From a bacterium (lineage in GTDB: Bacteria > Patescibacteriota > JABMPQ01 > JAQVVF01): a stretch of DNA of 6,011 nucleotides. The notes below the pieces were generated by a model. That model saw only the letters and a program-made list of their open reading frames with translations. It was not told the DNA's origin and made no database searches. Position 1 is the stretch's first letter; the number at the start of each line of letters is the position of its first letter. Of the stretch, positions 1 to 5,823 are shown piece after piece. The translations under genes and the position numbers were made by a program. The stretch covers positions 1 to 6,011 of the forward strand of contig JAUWOX010000066.1 of assembly GCA_030611905.1 (NCBI GenBank), written 5' to 3'.

Positions 1-1320
1 GGCAAGAAGCCGCAAGAATTTTGCGATGAAATGTCGGCGCATTTTTTGTCTTTGTGGGATGCTTTGAATATTTCCAACGATGATTTTATTAGAACGACGG
101 AAAAGAGGCATAAGATTGGTGTTAGTGATTTTATGTTGAAGTTGAAAGAGGCCGGAGCTATTTATGAAGATAAATATGAGGGATTGTATTGTGTGGGTTG
201 TGAAAATTTTATTACAGAAAAAGAACTAGTTGATGGGAAATGTCTTCATCATATGAAAAAAGCGGAGAAGATTTTTGAAAAAAATTATTTTTTTAAGTTG
301 GATGATTATTTGGGTGAAGTAAAAAAACTGATTGAAAAAGATAAAATTAAAATTCGGCCAGTAAATATGAAGTCAGAAGTGCTTGGTTTGTTCAAGCAAA
401 ATTTGAAAAATTTTTCTGTTTCAAGAGAAAAAGTTAAATGGGGAATTCCACTTCCTTGGGATAAAACGCAAGTAACTTATGTTTGGGTGGAAGCATTACA
501 AAATTATATTACAGGAATTGGATATGGAAGTGATGAGAAAAAATTTAAGAGATTTTGGCCAGCGGATTTACATTTGATGGCTAAAGATATTATTAAATTT
601 CATGCAATTTATTGGCCAGCTCTTTTACTAGCGGCTGACCTGAAATTACCAAAAGAAATTTTTGCTCATGGATTTTCTACTATAGATGGGCAGAAAATGA
701 GTAAAACTGTAGGTAATGTAATTGATCCCAACGAACTAGTGAGTAAATATGGCGCTGATGGAGCTAGGTATTTAATGTTATCGCAATTTCCTTTTGGACA
801 GGATGGGGATATAAAGGCTGAAGATTTTGATCAGCAGTATAATTCTGATTTGGCGAATGGATTAGGTAATTTGGTAAGTCGAGTAATGGCAATGTGTTTG
901 CAATTGGGTTTGGATAAAAAAATTGAAATTGCGGAAGATAAAGAAATAGTTGTATTAGTTGAAAACGCATGGAAGAATTATGAAAAATTTATGGAGGAGG
1001 TTAAAGTTGATCAGAGCCTTAAGGCAGTTTGGGGTTTGATAAGGTATGCTAATGAGTATATAGCGCGTCAAAAGCCTTGGGAATTGTTGAAAAATGATAC
1101 TGAAAAAGCGGCTTATGTTTTATATAATTTGATAGAAATGATTAGGCATATTGCTTGGATGATTTATCCTTTTATGCCGATGATTTCAGAGAGAATTTTA
1201 ATTCAATTGAAAGTTTGGAATAAGGAGAGCGGTGATAATTTAAGTAAAATTAAAAAATGGAAAAAGGCTGATTTGAGTTTAAAGATTAAAAAAACTCCAG
1301 TCTTATTTCCTAGAATCTAA
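1..1320 (+). CDS. metG: Methionyl-tRNA synthetase, 3' part (5' end outside window)
   Basis: MetRS charges tRNA-Met with methionine in the cytoplasm. The reading frame is open from base 1, upstream of the first ATG at 31, and reads GKKPQEFCDEMSAHFLSLWD, a normal internal MetRS segment, so 439 codons are visible and the HIGH motif lies outside the window. Seen in order: DDFIRTTEKRH; a single zinc knuckle, Cys codons at 190 and 199, then Cys at 241 and His at 250 (C-x2-C...C-x2-H); YFFKL; WGIPLPW; YVWVEALQNY; HLMAKDIIKFHAIYWPA; and the KMSKS loop as KMSKT at 694-708 followed by GNVIDP. The rest is the helical anticodon-binding domain, ending in LFPRI. There is no C-terminal EMAPII-like tRNA-binding domain, as in many minimal MetRS. 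The usual Gly of the HLxGKDI motif is Ala here. The stop is 4 nt before the next start, so the two genes are probably co-transcribed. Identification is secure. Confidence 0.96.
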   Translation, partial: GKKPQEFCDEMSAHFLSLWDALNISNDDFIRTTEKRHKIGVSDFMLKLKEAGAIYEDKYEGLYCVGCENFITEKELVDGKCLHHMKKAEKIFEKNYFFKLDDYLGEVKKLIEKDKIKIRPVNMKSEVLGLFKQNLKNFSVSREKVKWGIPLPWDKTQVTYVWVEALQNYITGIGYGSDEKKFKRFWPADLHLMAKDIIKFHAIYWPALLLAADLKLPKEIFAHGFSTIDGQKMSKTVGNVIDPNELVSKYGADGARYLMLSQFPFGQDGDIKAEDFDQQYNSDLANGLGNLVSRVMAMCLQLGLDKKIEIAEDKEIVVLVENAWKNYEKFMEEVKVDQSLKAVWGLIRYANEYIARQKPWELLKNDTEKAAYVLYNLIEMIRHIAWMIYPFMPMISERILIQLKVWNKESGDNLSKIKKWKKADLSLKIKKTPVLFPRI

Positions 1321-1324
1321 ATAT

Positions 1325-1669
1325 ATGATAGAAAGATATGAATTTGGTTTAATTTTAATTGATGGCAAGGAACATAAAGCCGATGTCGTAATTAAGCCGG
1401 GGGAGGTTTTGGTTAAGGAGTGGTTTACAGACGAGGAGCACAATATGAAGATGGTTGATATTCAGGATTATATTAGAGATGATACAGATTATGTGGCAAT
1501 TGGAACGGGTGACAATGGTGAAATGAAAGTATCTGATGGTGTTAAGAAATTTTTAGAGAAAAAAGGGATTGAGTTTTTTGTAGATGAGACTTCGAAGGCT
1601 GTGGAGGAATATAATAAATTAGAGAAAGAGGGACGGGAAGTTGTTGGTTTTTTTCACATTACGTGCTGA
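1325..1669 (+). CDS. Mth938-like (DUF498) domain protein
   Basis: This 114-residue protein is essentially one Mth938-like domain (DUF498, the fold also found in AAMDC and NDUFAF3). Seen: an N-terminal YEFGLILIDGKEHKADVVI strand region, WFTDEEH, then the family hallmark IGTGDNGEMKV at about residues 59-69, a helix with KKFLEKKGIEFFVDET, AVEEYNKLEKEGREVVG and the terminal FHITC, which matches the usual family end (HLTC-like). The length is normal for a stand-alone copy. The biochemical role in bacteria is not established; eukaryotic relatives include a respiratory complex I assembly factor. The start follows the metG stop by 4 nt with no Shine-Dalgarno sequence, suggesting translation coupled to metG. 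The TGA stop coincides with the expected family end, which argues for a standard stop meaning of TGA. The left arm of the inverted repeat begins at the base after this stop. Confidence 0.88.
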   Translation: MIERYEFGLILIDGKEHKADVVIKPGEVLVKEWFTDEEHNMKMVDIQDYIRDDTDYVAIGTGDNGEMKVSDGVKKFLEKKGIEFFVDETSKAVEEYNKLEKEGREVVGFFHITC

Positions 1670-1697
1670 TTGGGTACTTAGTTTCTTGGGTACTTAG
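1670..1697 (+). repeat. Left arm of inverted repeat flanking the four-helix-bundle gene
   Basis: The core at 1672-1697 is two identical 10-mers, GGGTACTTAG, separated by TTTCTT. Its reverse complement recurs at 2112-2137 with 24 of 26 identical bases. Both differences are G here against A in the reverse complement, which in RNA become G-U pairs, so all 26 positions can pair. Bases 1670-1671 can also pair with 2138-2139 (one U-G, one U-A), giving 28 bp. The arm begins one base after the Mth938-like stop codon and ends 26 nt before the ATG of the next gene. Confidence 0.93.
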
Positions 1698-2138
1698 GGA
1701 TTTGTAAATAGTTAGTTAAATTTATGAGTGGAGGGTTGGATGATTTAGAAATTTATAAATTGGCAGAAAGATTAGAAATTTATATTTATAAAGTAACAAA
1801 ATTTTTTCCAAGAGATGAAGTATATAGATCAGTTGATCAGTTAAGGAGATCGTCTTCTTCGGTCACAAATAATATTGCCGAAAGCTATGGAAGATATTCT
1901 TTTGGTGATAAGATTTATAGATTGCAAATAGCTAGAGGCGAGGTGCAAGAAACGAGAGGTGGTATAATGCGGGCAAGTAAGAAAGGAATGCTGCCAAATA
2001 AAATAGCAATTTTTGTAAATGATAAATATATTGATTTAGTCAAAGGTATTAATGGTTATATAAGGTATTTAAGAAAAATGAGTTTGTTAAAAGAACAAAA
2101 TAAATTATAGACTAAGTACCTAAGAAACTAAGTACCTA
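1672..2138 (+). mobile_element. Putative IVS-like insertion unit: inverted repeats enclosing one IVP-family gene
   Basis: The unit consists of two inverted repeat arms and the single ORF between them, about 470 bp. Seen: nearly perfect arms, and GATT immediately outside both ends (1668-1671 and 2139-2142), which could be a 4-bp target duplication although it is short. Deleting the unit with one GATT leaves TGA, four bases, then the tatD ATG. That equals the 4-nt gaps metG/Mth938-like and tatD/78-residue ORF, so the unit looks inserted into an operon. Known: homologous ORFs occur inside 23S rRNA intervening sequences whose ends pair to close a stem. Inference: this is a relative of those sequences located between protein genes. 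No transposase is present, so any mobilisation would need factors supplied elsewhere. An alternative is an old gene with a paired RNA frame that does not move. Confidence 0.62.
1724..2110 (+). CDS. Four-helix-bundle protein, 23S rRNA intervening-sequence protein (IVP/S23) family
   Basis: The 128-residue protein shows the pattern of the four-helix-bundle family first seen as ORFs in 23S rRNA intervening sequences. Seen: DLEIYKLAERLEIYIYKVTK as helix 1, FPRDEVYRSVDQLRRSSSSV (the family FPxxExYxLxxQLRRAxxSI block), NNIAESYGR (usual NIAEGxGR), then the LQIARGEVQETRGGI helix and a last helix ending near IRYLRKMS. The length is typical. The molecular function is unknown; the fold is shared with the bAvd accessory protein of diversity-generating retroelements, and a nucleic-acid-binding role is often supposed. 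The start at 1724 is the first ATG after an in-frame TAG at 1709; no Shine-Dalgarno sequence precedes it. It lies wholly within the loop of the flanking inverted repeat, whose right arm starts two bases after the stop. No rRNA gene is adjacent, so this is not a classical rRNA intervening sequence. Confidence 0.88.
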   Translation: MSGGLDDLEIYKLAERLEIYIYKVTKFFPRDEVYRSVDQLRRSSSSVTNNIAESYGRYSFGDKIYRLQIARGEVQETRGGIMRASKKGMLPNKIAIFVNDKYIDLVKGINGYIRYLRKMSLLKEQNKL

Positions 2139-2139
2139 G
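2112..2139 (+). repeat. Right arm of inverted repeat flanking the four-helix-bundle gene
   Basis: The core at 2112-2137 is two identical 10-mers, CTAAGTACCT, separated by AAGAAA, the reverse complement of the left arm apart from two transitions. It begins one base after the four-helix-bundle stop at 2110 and ends five bases before the tatD start codon. When paired with the left arm it would enclose a loop of 414 nt (1698-2111) and place double-stranded RNA right at the tatD translation start region. Within each arm the two 10-mers are identical to each other, while the arms differ from one another at the same position of both units. Confidence 0.93.
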
Positions 2140-2144
2140 ATTAT

Positions 2145-2912
2145 ATGATCGACACGCACGCGCATCTAGATTCAGAGGAGTTCGACAAAGACCGCGTTGA
2201 AGTTATCCAGCGCGCTTTTGATAATGGTGTAAGCAAGATTATTAATATTGGTAATAATATTGCGAGCAGTGAGCAGTCTATCGAATTGGCAGGAAAATAT
2301 AATGGGATTTATACTAGCGTCGGGGTTTTTCCAGAGGAAGTGAAAGAATTGGATGATGATTCTAAAAATAGTTTTTTGCAGTTGGCTAAATCTAGTGATG
2401 TAGTGGCGATTGGAGAATGTGGTTTGGATTATTTTGTTTTTGATGAGCGGGAGACAGGTTTAAGACAAAAAAAGTTGTTTGAATTTCAAATTGGGATAGC
2501 GGAGAAGCTGGATTTGCCTTTGATTGTGCATGCGCGTAATGCACATGATGATATTTTGAAGATTTTACGATTACATCAGTTGAAGAAGAAAGGAGTGATG
2601 CATTGTTTTCTGGGGAATTGGGAGCAGGCACAAGCTTTTTTGGATCTTGGTTTTTATATTTCTTTTACTGGTGCTATTACTTACAAGAAAAAGGAAGGTG
2701 TTTGGGAGGTTATTAAAAAAATGCCAATTGATAAAATGATGATAGAGACGGATTGTCCATATTTGACGCCACAGGTGTTTCGTGGCCAGAGGAATGAACC
2801 CGCTTATGTTAAATATGTTGCAGAGAAAATAGCTGAAGTGCGGGGGATCGGTTTTGACGAAGTGGCAAAAGCGACTTATAATAATTCTGTAAAGTTGTTT
2901 AATTTAAAATAA
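2145..2912 (+). CDS. tatD: TatD family metal-dependent hydrolase/DNase
   Basis: TatD-family proteins are amidohydrolase-fold TIM barrels with metal-dependent nuclease activity (3'-5' exonuclease in E. coli TatD). This 255-residue ORF is full length. Expected metal ligands are visible: H5 and H7 in DTHAHL, E91 in GECGLDY, H129 in LIVHAR, H153 in MHCF and D203 in ETDCPYL; the R-x2-R-NEP block (FRGQRNEP) is at about 212-219. One deviation: the usual GxHP loop is GVFPEE, with Phe62 instead of His. The ATG at 2145 is directly followed by the DTHAHL motif, so no other start fits. There is no Shine-Dalgarno sequence. The right inverted repeat arm ends five bases before the start; without the insertion the gene would follow the Mth938-like gene by 4 nt. 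The first 72 bases have 38 G+C (53 percent), visibly richer than the rest. Confidence 0.94.
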   Translation: MIDTHAHLDSEEFDKDRVEVIQRAFDNGVSKIINIGNNIASSEQSIELAGKYNGIYTSVGVFPEEVKELDDDSKNSFLQLAKSSDVVAIGECGLDYFVFDERETGLRQKKLFEFQIGIAEKLDLPLIVHARNAHDDILKILRLHQLKKKGVMHCFLGNWEQAQAFLDLGFYISFTGAITYKKKEGVWEVIKKMPIDKMMIETDCPYLTPQVFRGQRNEPAYVKYVAEKIAEVRGIGFDEVAKATYNNSVKLFNLK

Positions 2913-2916
2913 AATT

Positions 2917-3153
2917 ATGGGAGTAGAAATTACACATTATGGACCTGAAGACGAAGAATCGATAGGAAAAGTTATTGATCATTCTCGTCAAGAAGAGGAA
3001 GGAAAAGAGGATCGGGGATCAATCGGAAGAAGATCGGAGTCCGAGTTGGAAATCAGGATGCCAGTAAGGAAAAAGAAGCGAGGAGAGGATCTTCCTCCGT
3101 CATTGAGGAAAGTTCCCAAGAAAAAAGCTCCGAAACCTGAATTACCAAATTAA
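2917..3153 (+). CDS. Small highly charged protein, unrecognised
   Basis: I do not recognise this 78-residue ORF. It starts 4 nt after the tatD stop, in the same tight spacing as the other junctions of the operon, and ends ten bases before the terminator hairpin, which supports it being a real last gene. The composition is extreme: 17 acidic and 18 basic residues, no Cys or Trp, few hydrophobics, many Pro near the C terminus. The charges are segregated: 14 of 17 acids lie in residues 1-46, and 12 of 18 bases in residues 47-78 (RKKKRG, PKKKAPKP). It is probably disordered; a nucleic-acid or ribosome-binding tail is a guess only. There is no signal peptide or membrane segment. Its G+C is visibly higher than that of leuS. 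No Shine-Dalgarno sequence. Confidence 0.65.
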   Translation: MGVEITHYGPEDEESIGKVIDHSRQEEEGKEDRGSIGRRSESELEIRMPVRKKKRGEDLPPSLRKVPKKKAPKPELPN

Positions 3154-3162
3154 TTATATTTA

Positions 3163-3190
3163 GACGACTCAATTTTTAGATTGAGTCGTT
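3163..3190 (+). terminator. Hairpin terminator of the metG-tatD operon
   Basis: ACGACTCAA (3164-3172) pairs perfectly with TTGAGTCGT (3181-3189). G3163-U3190 and T3173-A3180, with a possible U3174-G3179 wobble, extend the stem to about 11-12 bp around a short loop. It lies ten bases after the stop of the 78-residue ORF. The following T-rich stretch is interrupted (GATTTTAGTATG, then seven T at 3203-3209), so the U-tract is weaker than in a textbook intrinsic terminator; termination may be partial. Confidence 0.7.
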
Positions 3191-3217
3191 GATTTTAGTA
3201 TGTTTTTTTGATATAAT
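3189..3217 (+). promoter_or_regulatory. leuS promoter, sigma-70 type
   Basis: The -35 box TTGATT at 3189-3194 matches TTGACA in four of six positions. A 17-bp spacer leads to a perfect -10 box TATAAT at 3212-3217. Transcription would begin about 6-8 bases beyond, at roughly 3224, the A of the leuS ATG. This predicts a leaderless mRNA, consistent with no Shine-Dalgarno sequence before leuS. The -35 box shares its first two bases with the terminator stem of the preceding operon. Confidence 0.72.
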
Positions 3218-3223
3218 AATGTT

Positions 3224-5752
3224 ATGAAAAAAGATGATTTTGAGAAAATTGAATCTAAGTGGCAGAATCAGGTTGATATAAAAGGGGCGTCTAAGCCTTT
3301 TTATAATCTAATGATGTTCCCCTATCCTTCGGCTGAAGGATTGCATGTGGGAAACATGTATGCTTTTACTGGTTCAGATATTTATGGCCGGTATATGAGA
3401 TTAAAGGGATATGATGTTTTTGAACCGATTGGCTTGGATGGTTTTGGAATACATTCAGAAAATTTTGCTATTAAAAATAAAATACATCCAGCCAAAATGG
3501 CCAAAAAGACACAGAAAAGATTTTATGAACAATTGCATATGATTGGAAATGCTTATGATTGGTCAAAGACTTTAGAAACATATGACTCGGATTATTATAA
3601 ATGGACGCAGTGGATTTTTATTCAAATGTTTAAGAGAGGGTTGGCGTATAAGAAAAAATCAGCTGTAAATTGGTGTTCGTCGTGTAAAACTGTTCTTTCA
3701 GATGAGCAGGTGGAGGCTGGTAAATGCGAAAGATGTAAGACAGATGTTGTAAAAAAAGAAATGAGTCAGTGGTTTTTTAAGATAACAAAATATGCTGGTA
3801 GATTATTAAAGAATTTAGATAAAATTGATTGGTCAGAAAAGACTAAATTGGCGCAGAAGAATTGGATTGGAAAGAGTGAAGGGGCTGAACTGGAATTTGA
3901 AATTAAAAATTCCAAATTACAAATAGATAACAAATTCCAAATTCTAAATTCAGTGACTGTTTTTACGACTCGGCCTGATACTTTATTTGGTTGTACCTAT
4001 TTGGTTTTATCATCGGAAAGTAAATATATAGATATTTTAAAGAATGGAATAGAAAATTGGAGCGAGGTAGAGGATTATATTAAAAAAGCCAAGGCAAAAT
4101 CAGATTTAGAAAGAACTAATGAAAAAACCGGAGTAGAATTAAAAGGCATTAAGGCAATAAATCCAGTTAATAAAAAAGAGATTCCGATTTGGATTGCTGA
4201 TTATGTTTTGGAGGGGTATGGGACTGGAGCAGTGATGGCTGTGCCAGCGCATGATAAGAGAGATTGGGAGTTTGCTAGGAAGTTTGATTTAAAGATTATC
4301 CCAGCTGTTATTCCTACAGGCGGTTCTATGACTTTTAAATATCCTGATGTTGAATCTGGAGATGAAATTGGTCAGAGATTTGATAAGGAAGAACTAGATA
4401 AAATTATGCAAGAGAGAGCTTATGTTGGCGAAGGAAAGTTGGTGAATTCTGGAGAATTTAGTGGCATGAAAAGTGCTGAAGCTAAAAAAGAAATAACTAA
4501 ATTTGTTGGTGGGAAATTAAAAGTAAATTATAAATTACGCGATTGGTGTATTTCCAGACAAAGATTTTGGGGGCCACCGATTCCGATTATATATTGCGAA
4601 AAATGTGGAACTGTGCCGGTGGATGAAAAAGATTTGCCAGTTAAATTGCCAAAGACTGATGATTATTTACCGGATGGGACTGAACGATCGCCTTTGGCTC
4701 GGGATGAAAATTTTGTAAAAACAAAATGTCCAAAATGTGGTGGCGAAGCAAAGAGAGAGACTGATGTTTCTGATACTTTTCTGGATTCAGCTTGGTATTT
4801 TTTTCGTTATCCATGCGTTGATGATAAAAACGAAGCTTTTGATAAAGAAATTACTAAAAAATGGTTGCCAGTTGACATGTATATTGGTGGGCATGAGCAT
4901 GCTGTTTTGCATTTATTATATACAAGGTTTGTGACAATGGTTTTTCATGATATGGGCCTGATAGATTTTGAAGAGCCATTTAAAAAATTTAGAGCACATG
5001 GATTAATTATTAAGGATGGTGCCAAGATGTCGAAGTCAAAAGGCAATGTGATTAATCCAGATGAATATATTGAAAAATATGGGCCTGATGTATTGAGAAC
5101 TTATTTAATGTTTATTGGTCCATTTAAGCAGGGTGGTGATTTCAGAGATGAAGGAGTGGTTGGGATTGAGAGATTTTTGATGACTAGAGTGAAAAAAGTT
5201 GTTAGTAAAATTATTAATAACAAAGATGATTTTGAGGATATTTCTGGTCAATCAACTTGGATTCATAGAACTATAAATAATGTTTCGAAAGATATTGAAA
5301 ATTTAAAATTTAACACTGCAATTGCGCATTTAATGGTTCAGTTTGATGGTAAGGATGGTAAACCGGATTGGCGGGGAAAAATGGAATTTGATGGAACTTT
5401 TGAAGATAAAAAATGTGATTTTATTGCTTTGGAAAAATTTTTAATATTGCTATCCCCTTTTGCTCCGTATTTGTGTGAGGAGCTTTGGGAAATGTTGGGA
5501 CATAAAGAAAGTGTGTTCAGGGCAAGGTGGCCGGAGCTTGATGAGAGCAAGATTAAAGATGAGAAAATTAATTTAGTTATTCAGGTAAATGGGAAGGTAA
5601 GAGCAACAGTGGAAGTTGATGTTGAAATTTCTGAAGAGGAAGCTAGAAAGATTGCAATAGAACAGGAGAATGTGAAGAAGTATGTTGAAGGAAAAGAGGA
5701 AAATATGAGAACAATATTTGTCAAAGGGAAACTATTGAATATTGTAATATAG
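3224..5752 (+). CDS. leuS: Leucyl-tRNA synthetase, bacterial type, full length
   Basis: LeuRS charges tRNA-Leu in the cytoplasm and edits mischarged products. At 842 residues it is close to the usual bacterial length. Seen in order: PYPSAEGLHVGN with the HIGH-equivalent HVGN at 41-44; GLDGFGIHSENFAI at 70-83, unlike the common GLPAEN form; a four-Cys zinc module C151, C154, C168, C171; the CP1 editing domain with TTRPDT at 248-253 and GTGAVMAVPAHD with catalytic Asp344; CISRQRFWGPPIP at 442-454; a second Cys set C458, C461, C502, C505; DTFLDSAWYFFRY; YIGGHEHAVLHLLYTRF; KMSKS at 601-605 then GNVINP; the anticodon-binding helices; and the C-terminal domain VNGKVRA...GKLLNIVI. The ATG at 3224 lies six bases after a perfect -10 box, so it is likely translated from a leaderless mRNA. 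A short AT-rich repeat is embedded at residues 228-243. Confidence 0.97.
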   Translation: MKKDDFEKIESKWQNQVDIKGASKPFYNLMMFPYPSAEGLHVGNMYAFTGSDIYGRYMRLKGYDVFEPIGLDGFGIHSENFAIKNKIHPAKMAKKTQKRFYEQLHMIGNAYDWSKTLETYDSDYYKWTQWIFIQMFKRGLAYKKKSAVNWCSSCKTVLSDEQVEAGKCERCKTDVVKKEMSQWFFKITKYAGRLLKNLDKIDWSEKTKLAQKNWIGKSEGAELEFEIKNSKLQIDNKFQILNSVTVFTTRPDTLFGCTYLVLSSESKYIDILKNGIENWSEVEDYIKKAKAKSDLERTNEKTGVELKGIKAINPVNKKEIPIWIADYVLEGYGTGAVMAVPAHDKRDWEFARKFDLKIIPAVIPTGGSMTFKYPDVESGDEIGQRFDKEELDKIMQERAYVGEGKLVNSGEFSGMKSAEAKKEITKFVGGKLKVNYKLRDWCISRQRFWGPPIPIIYCEKCGTVPVDEKDLPVKLPKTDDYLPDGTERSPLARDENFVKTKCPKCGGEAKRETDVSDTFLDSAWYFFRYPCVDDKNEAFDKEITKKWLPVDMYIGGHEHAVLHLLYTRFVTMVFHDMGLIDFEEPFKKFRAHGLIIKDGAKMSKSKGNVINPDEYIEKYGPDVLRTYLMFIGPFKQGGDFRDEGVVGIERFLMTRVKKVVSKIINNKDDFEDISGQSTWIHRTINNVSKDIENLKFNTAIAHLMVQFDGKDGKPDWRGKMEFDGTFEDKKCDFIALEKFLILLSPFAPYLCEELWEMLGHKESVFRARWPELDESKIKDEKINLVIQVNGKVRATVEVDVEISEEEARKIAIEQENVKKYVEGKEENMRTIFVKGKLLNIVI
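3907..3951 (+). repeat. AAATTCCAAATT repeat embedded in leuS
   Basis: The 12-mer AAATTCCAAATT occurs at 3907-3918 and again at 3932-3943, followed by a related CTAAATTC. The copies are 25 bases apart, so they are read in two different frames (NSKLQ and KFQILNS). The reading frame is kept, encoding a Lys/Asn/Gln-rich linker just before the TTRPDT motif of the editing domain. An inverted GGAATTT at 3892-3898 can pair with either AAATTCC. It looks like a short repeat inserted and tolerated in a coding region; local slippage in AT-rich DNA is the simpler alternative. Confidence 0.5.
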
Positions 5753-5763
5753 TATGTTATATT
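5735..5763 (+). promoter_or_regulatory. Candidate promoter for the gene after leuS
   Basis: TTGAAT at 5735-5740 (four of six to the -35 consensus), a 17-bp spacer and TATATT at 5758-5763 (five of six to the -10 consensus) overlap the end of leuS. Transcription would start near 5770, giving a leader of about 54 bases before the ATG at 5824. The region is so AT-rich that chance matches are expected. No convincing terminator separates leuS from the next gene, so read-through is also possible. Confidence 0.35.
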
Positions 5764-5812
5764 TATAGACTAGTTCTTTGAAAAAGCGACTATGGCGTTG
5801 AGCTATGGTGTG

Positions 5813-5818
5813 AGGAGG
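5813..5818 (+). promoter_or_regulatory. Strong Shine-Dalgarno site AGGAGG
   Basis: AGGAGG lies five bases before the ATG at 5824, an ideal spacing, and decides that start. No other gene start in this window has a recognisable Shine-Dalgarno sequence. Confidence 0.8.
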
Positions 5819-5823
5819 AGATA

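Noticed and set aside
764..970. Antisense open frame of 68 codons within metG
   Set aside because: It lies opposite well-conserved MetRS coding sequence, has no recognisable domain, and its composition is that of a reverse-strand shadow.
1667..1669. TGA possibly recoded as glycine, as in some CPR lineages
   Set aside because: The Mth938-like protein ends at this TGA right after its expected terminal HITC, and reading through would enter the inverted repeat.
1724..2110. Possible Avd accessory gene of a diversity-generating retroelement
   Set aside because: The fold is related, but no reverse transcriptase or template/variable repeat pair is present, and the inverted-repeat setting fits the intervening-sequence family better.
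1672..2137. CRISPR-like repeats
   Set aside because: Only two short direct-repeat pairs in inverted orientation around a gene; no array of regularly spaced repeats and no cas genes.
2392..2631. Antisense open frame of 79 codons within tatD
   Set aside because: It is opposite the conserved catalytic region of TatD (GECGLDY to MHCF) and has no domain or start signal.
4737..4934. Same-strand open frame of 65 codons in another frame of leuS
   Set aside because: It overlaps conserved LeuRS motifs and its hydrophobic look comes from out-of-frame reading.
5338..5550. Antisense open frame of 70 codons within leuS
   Set aside because: It is opposite the LeuRS anticodon-binding region and has no supporting signal.
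5741..5752. AT-only palindrome ATATTGTAATAT at the end of leuS as a terminator
   Set aside because: The stem is only five A-T pairs with a two-base loop and no T-run, too weak to call.
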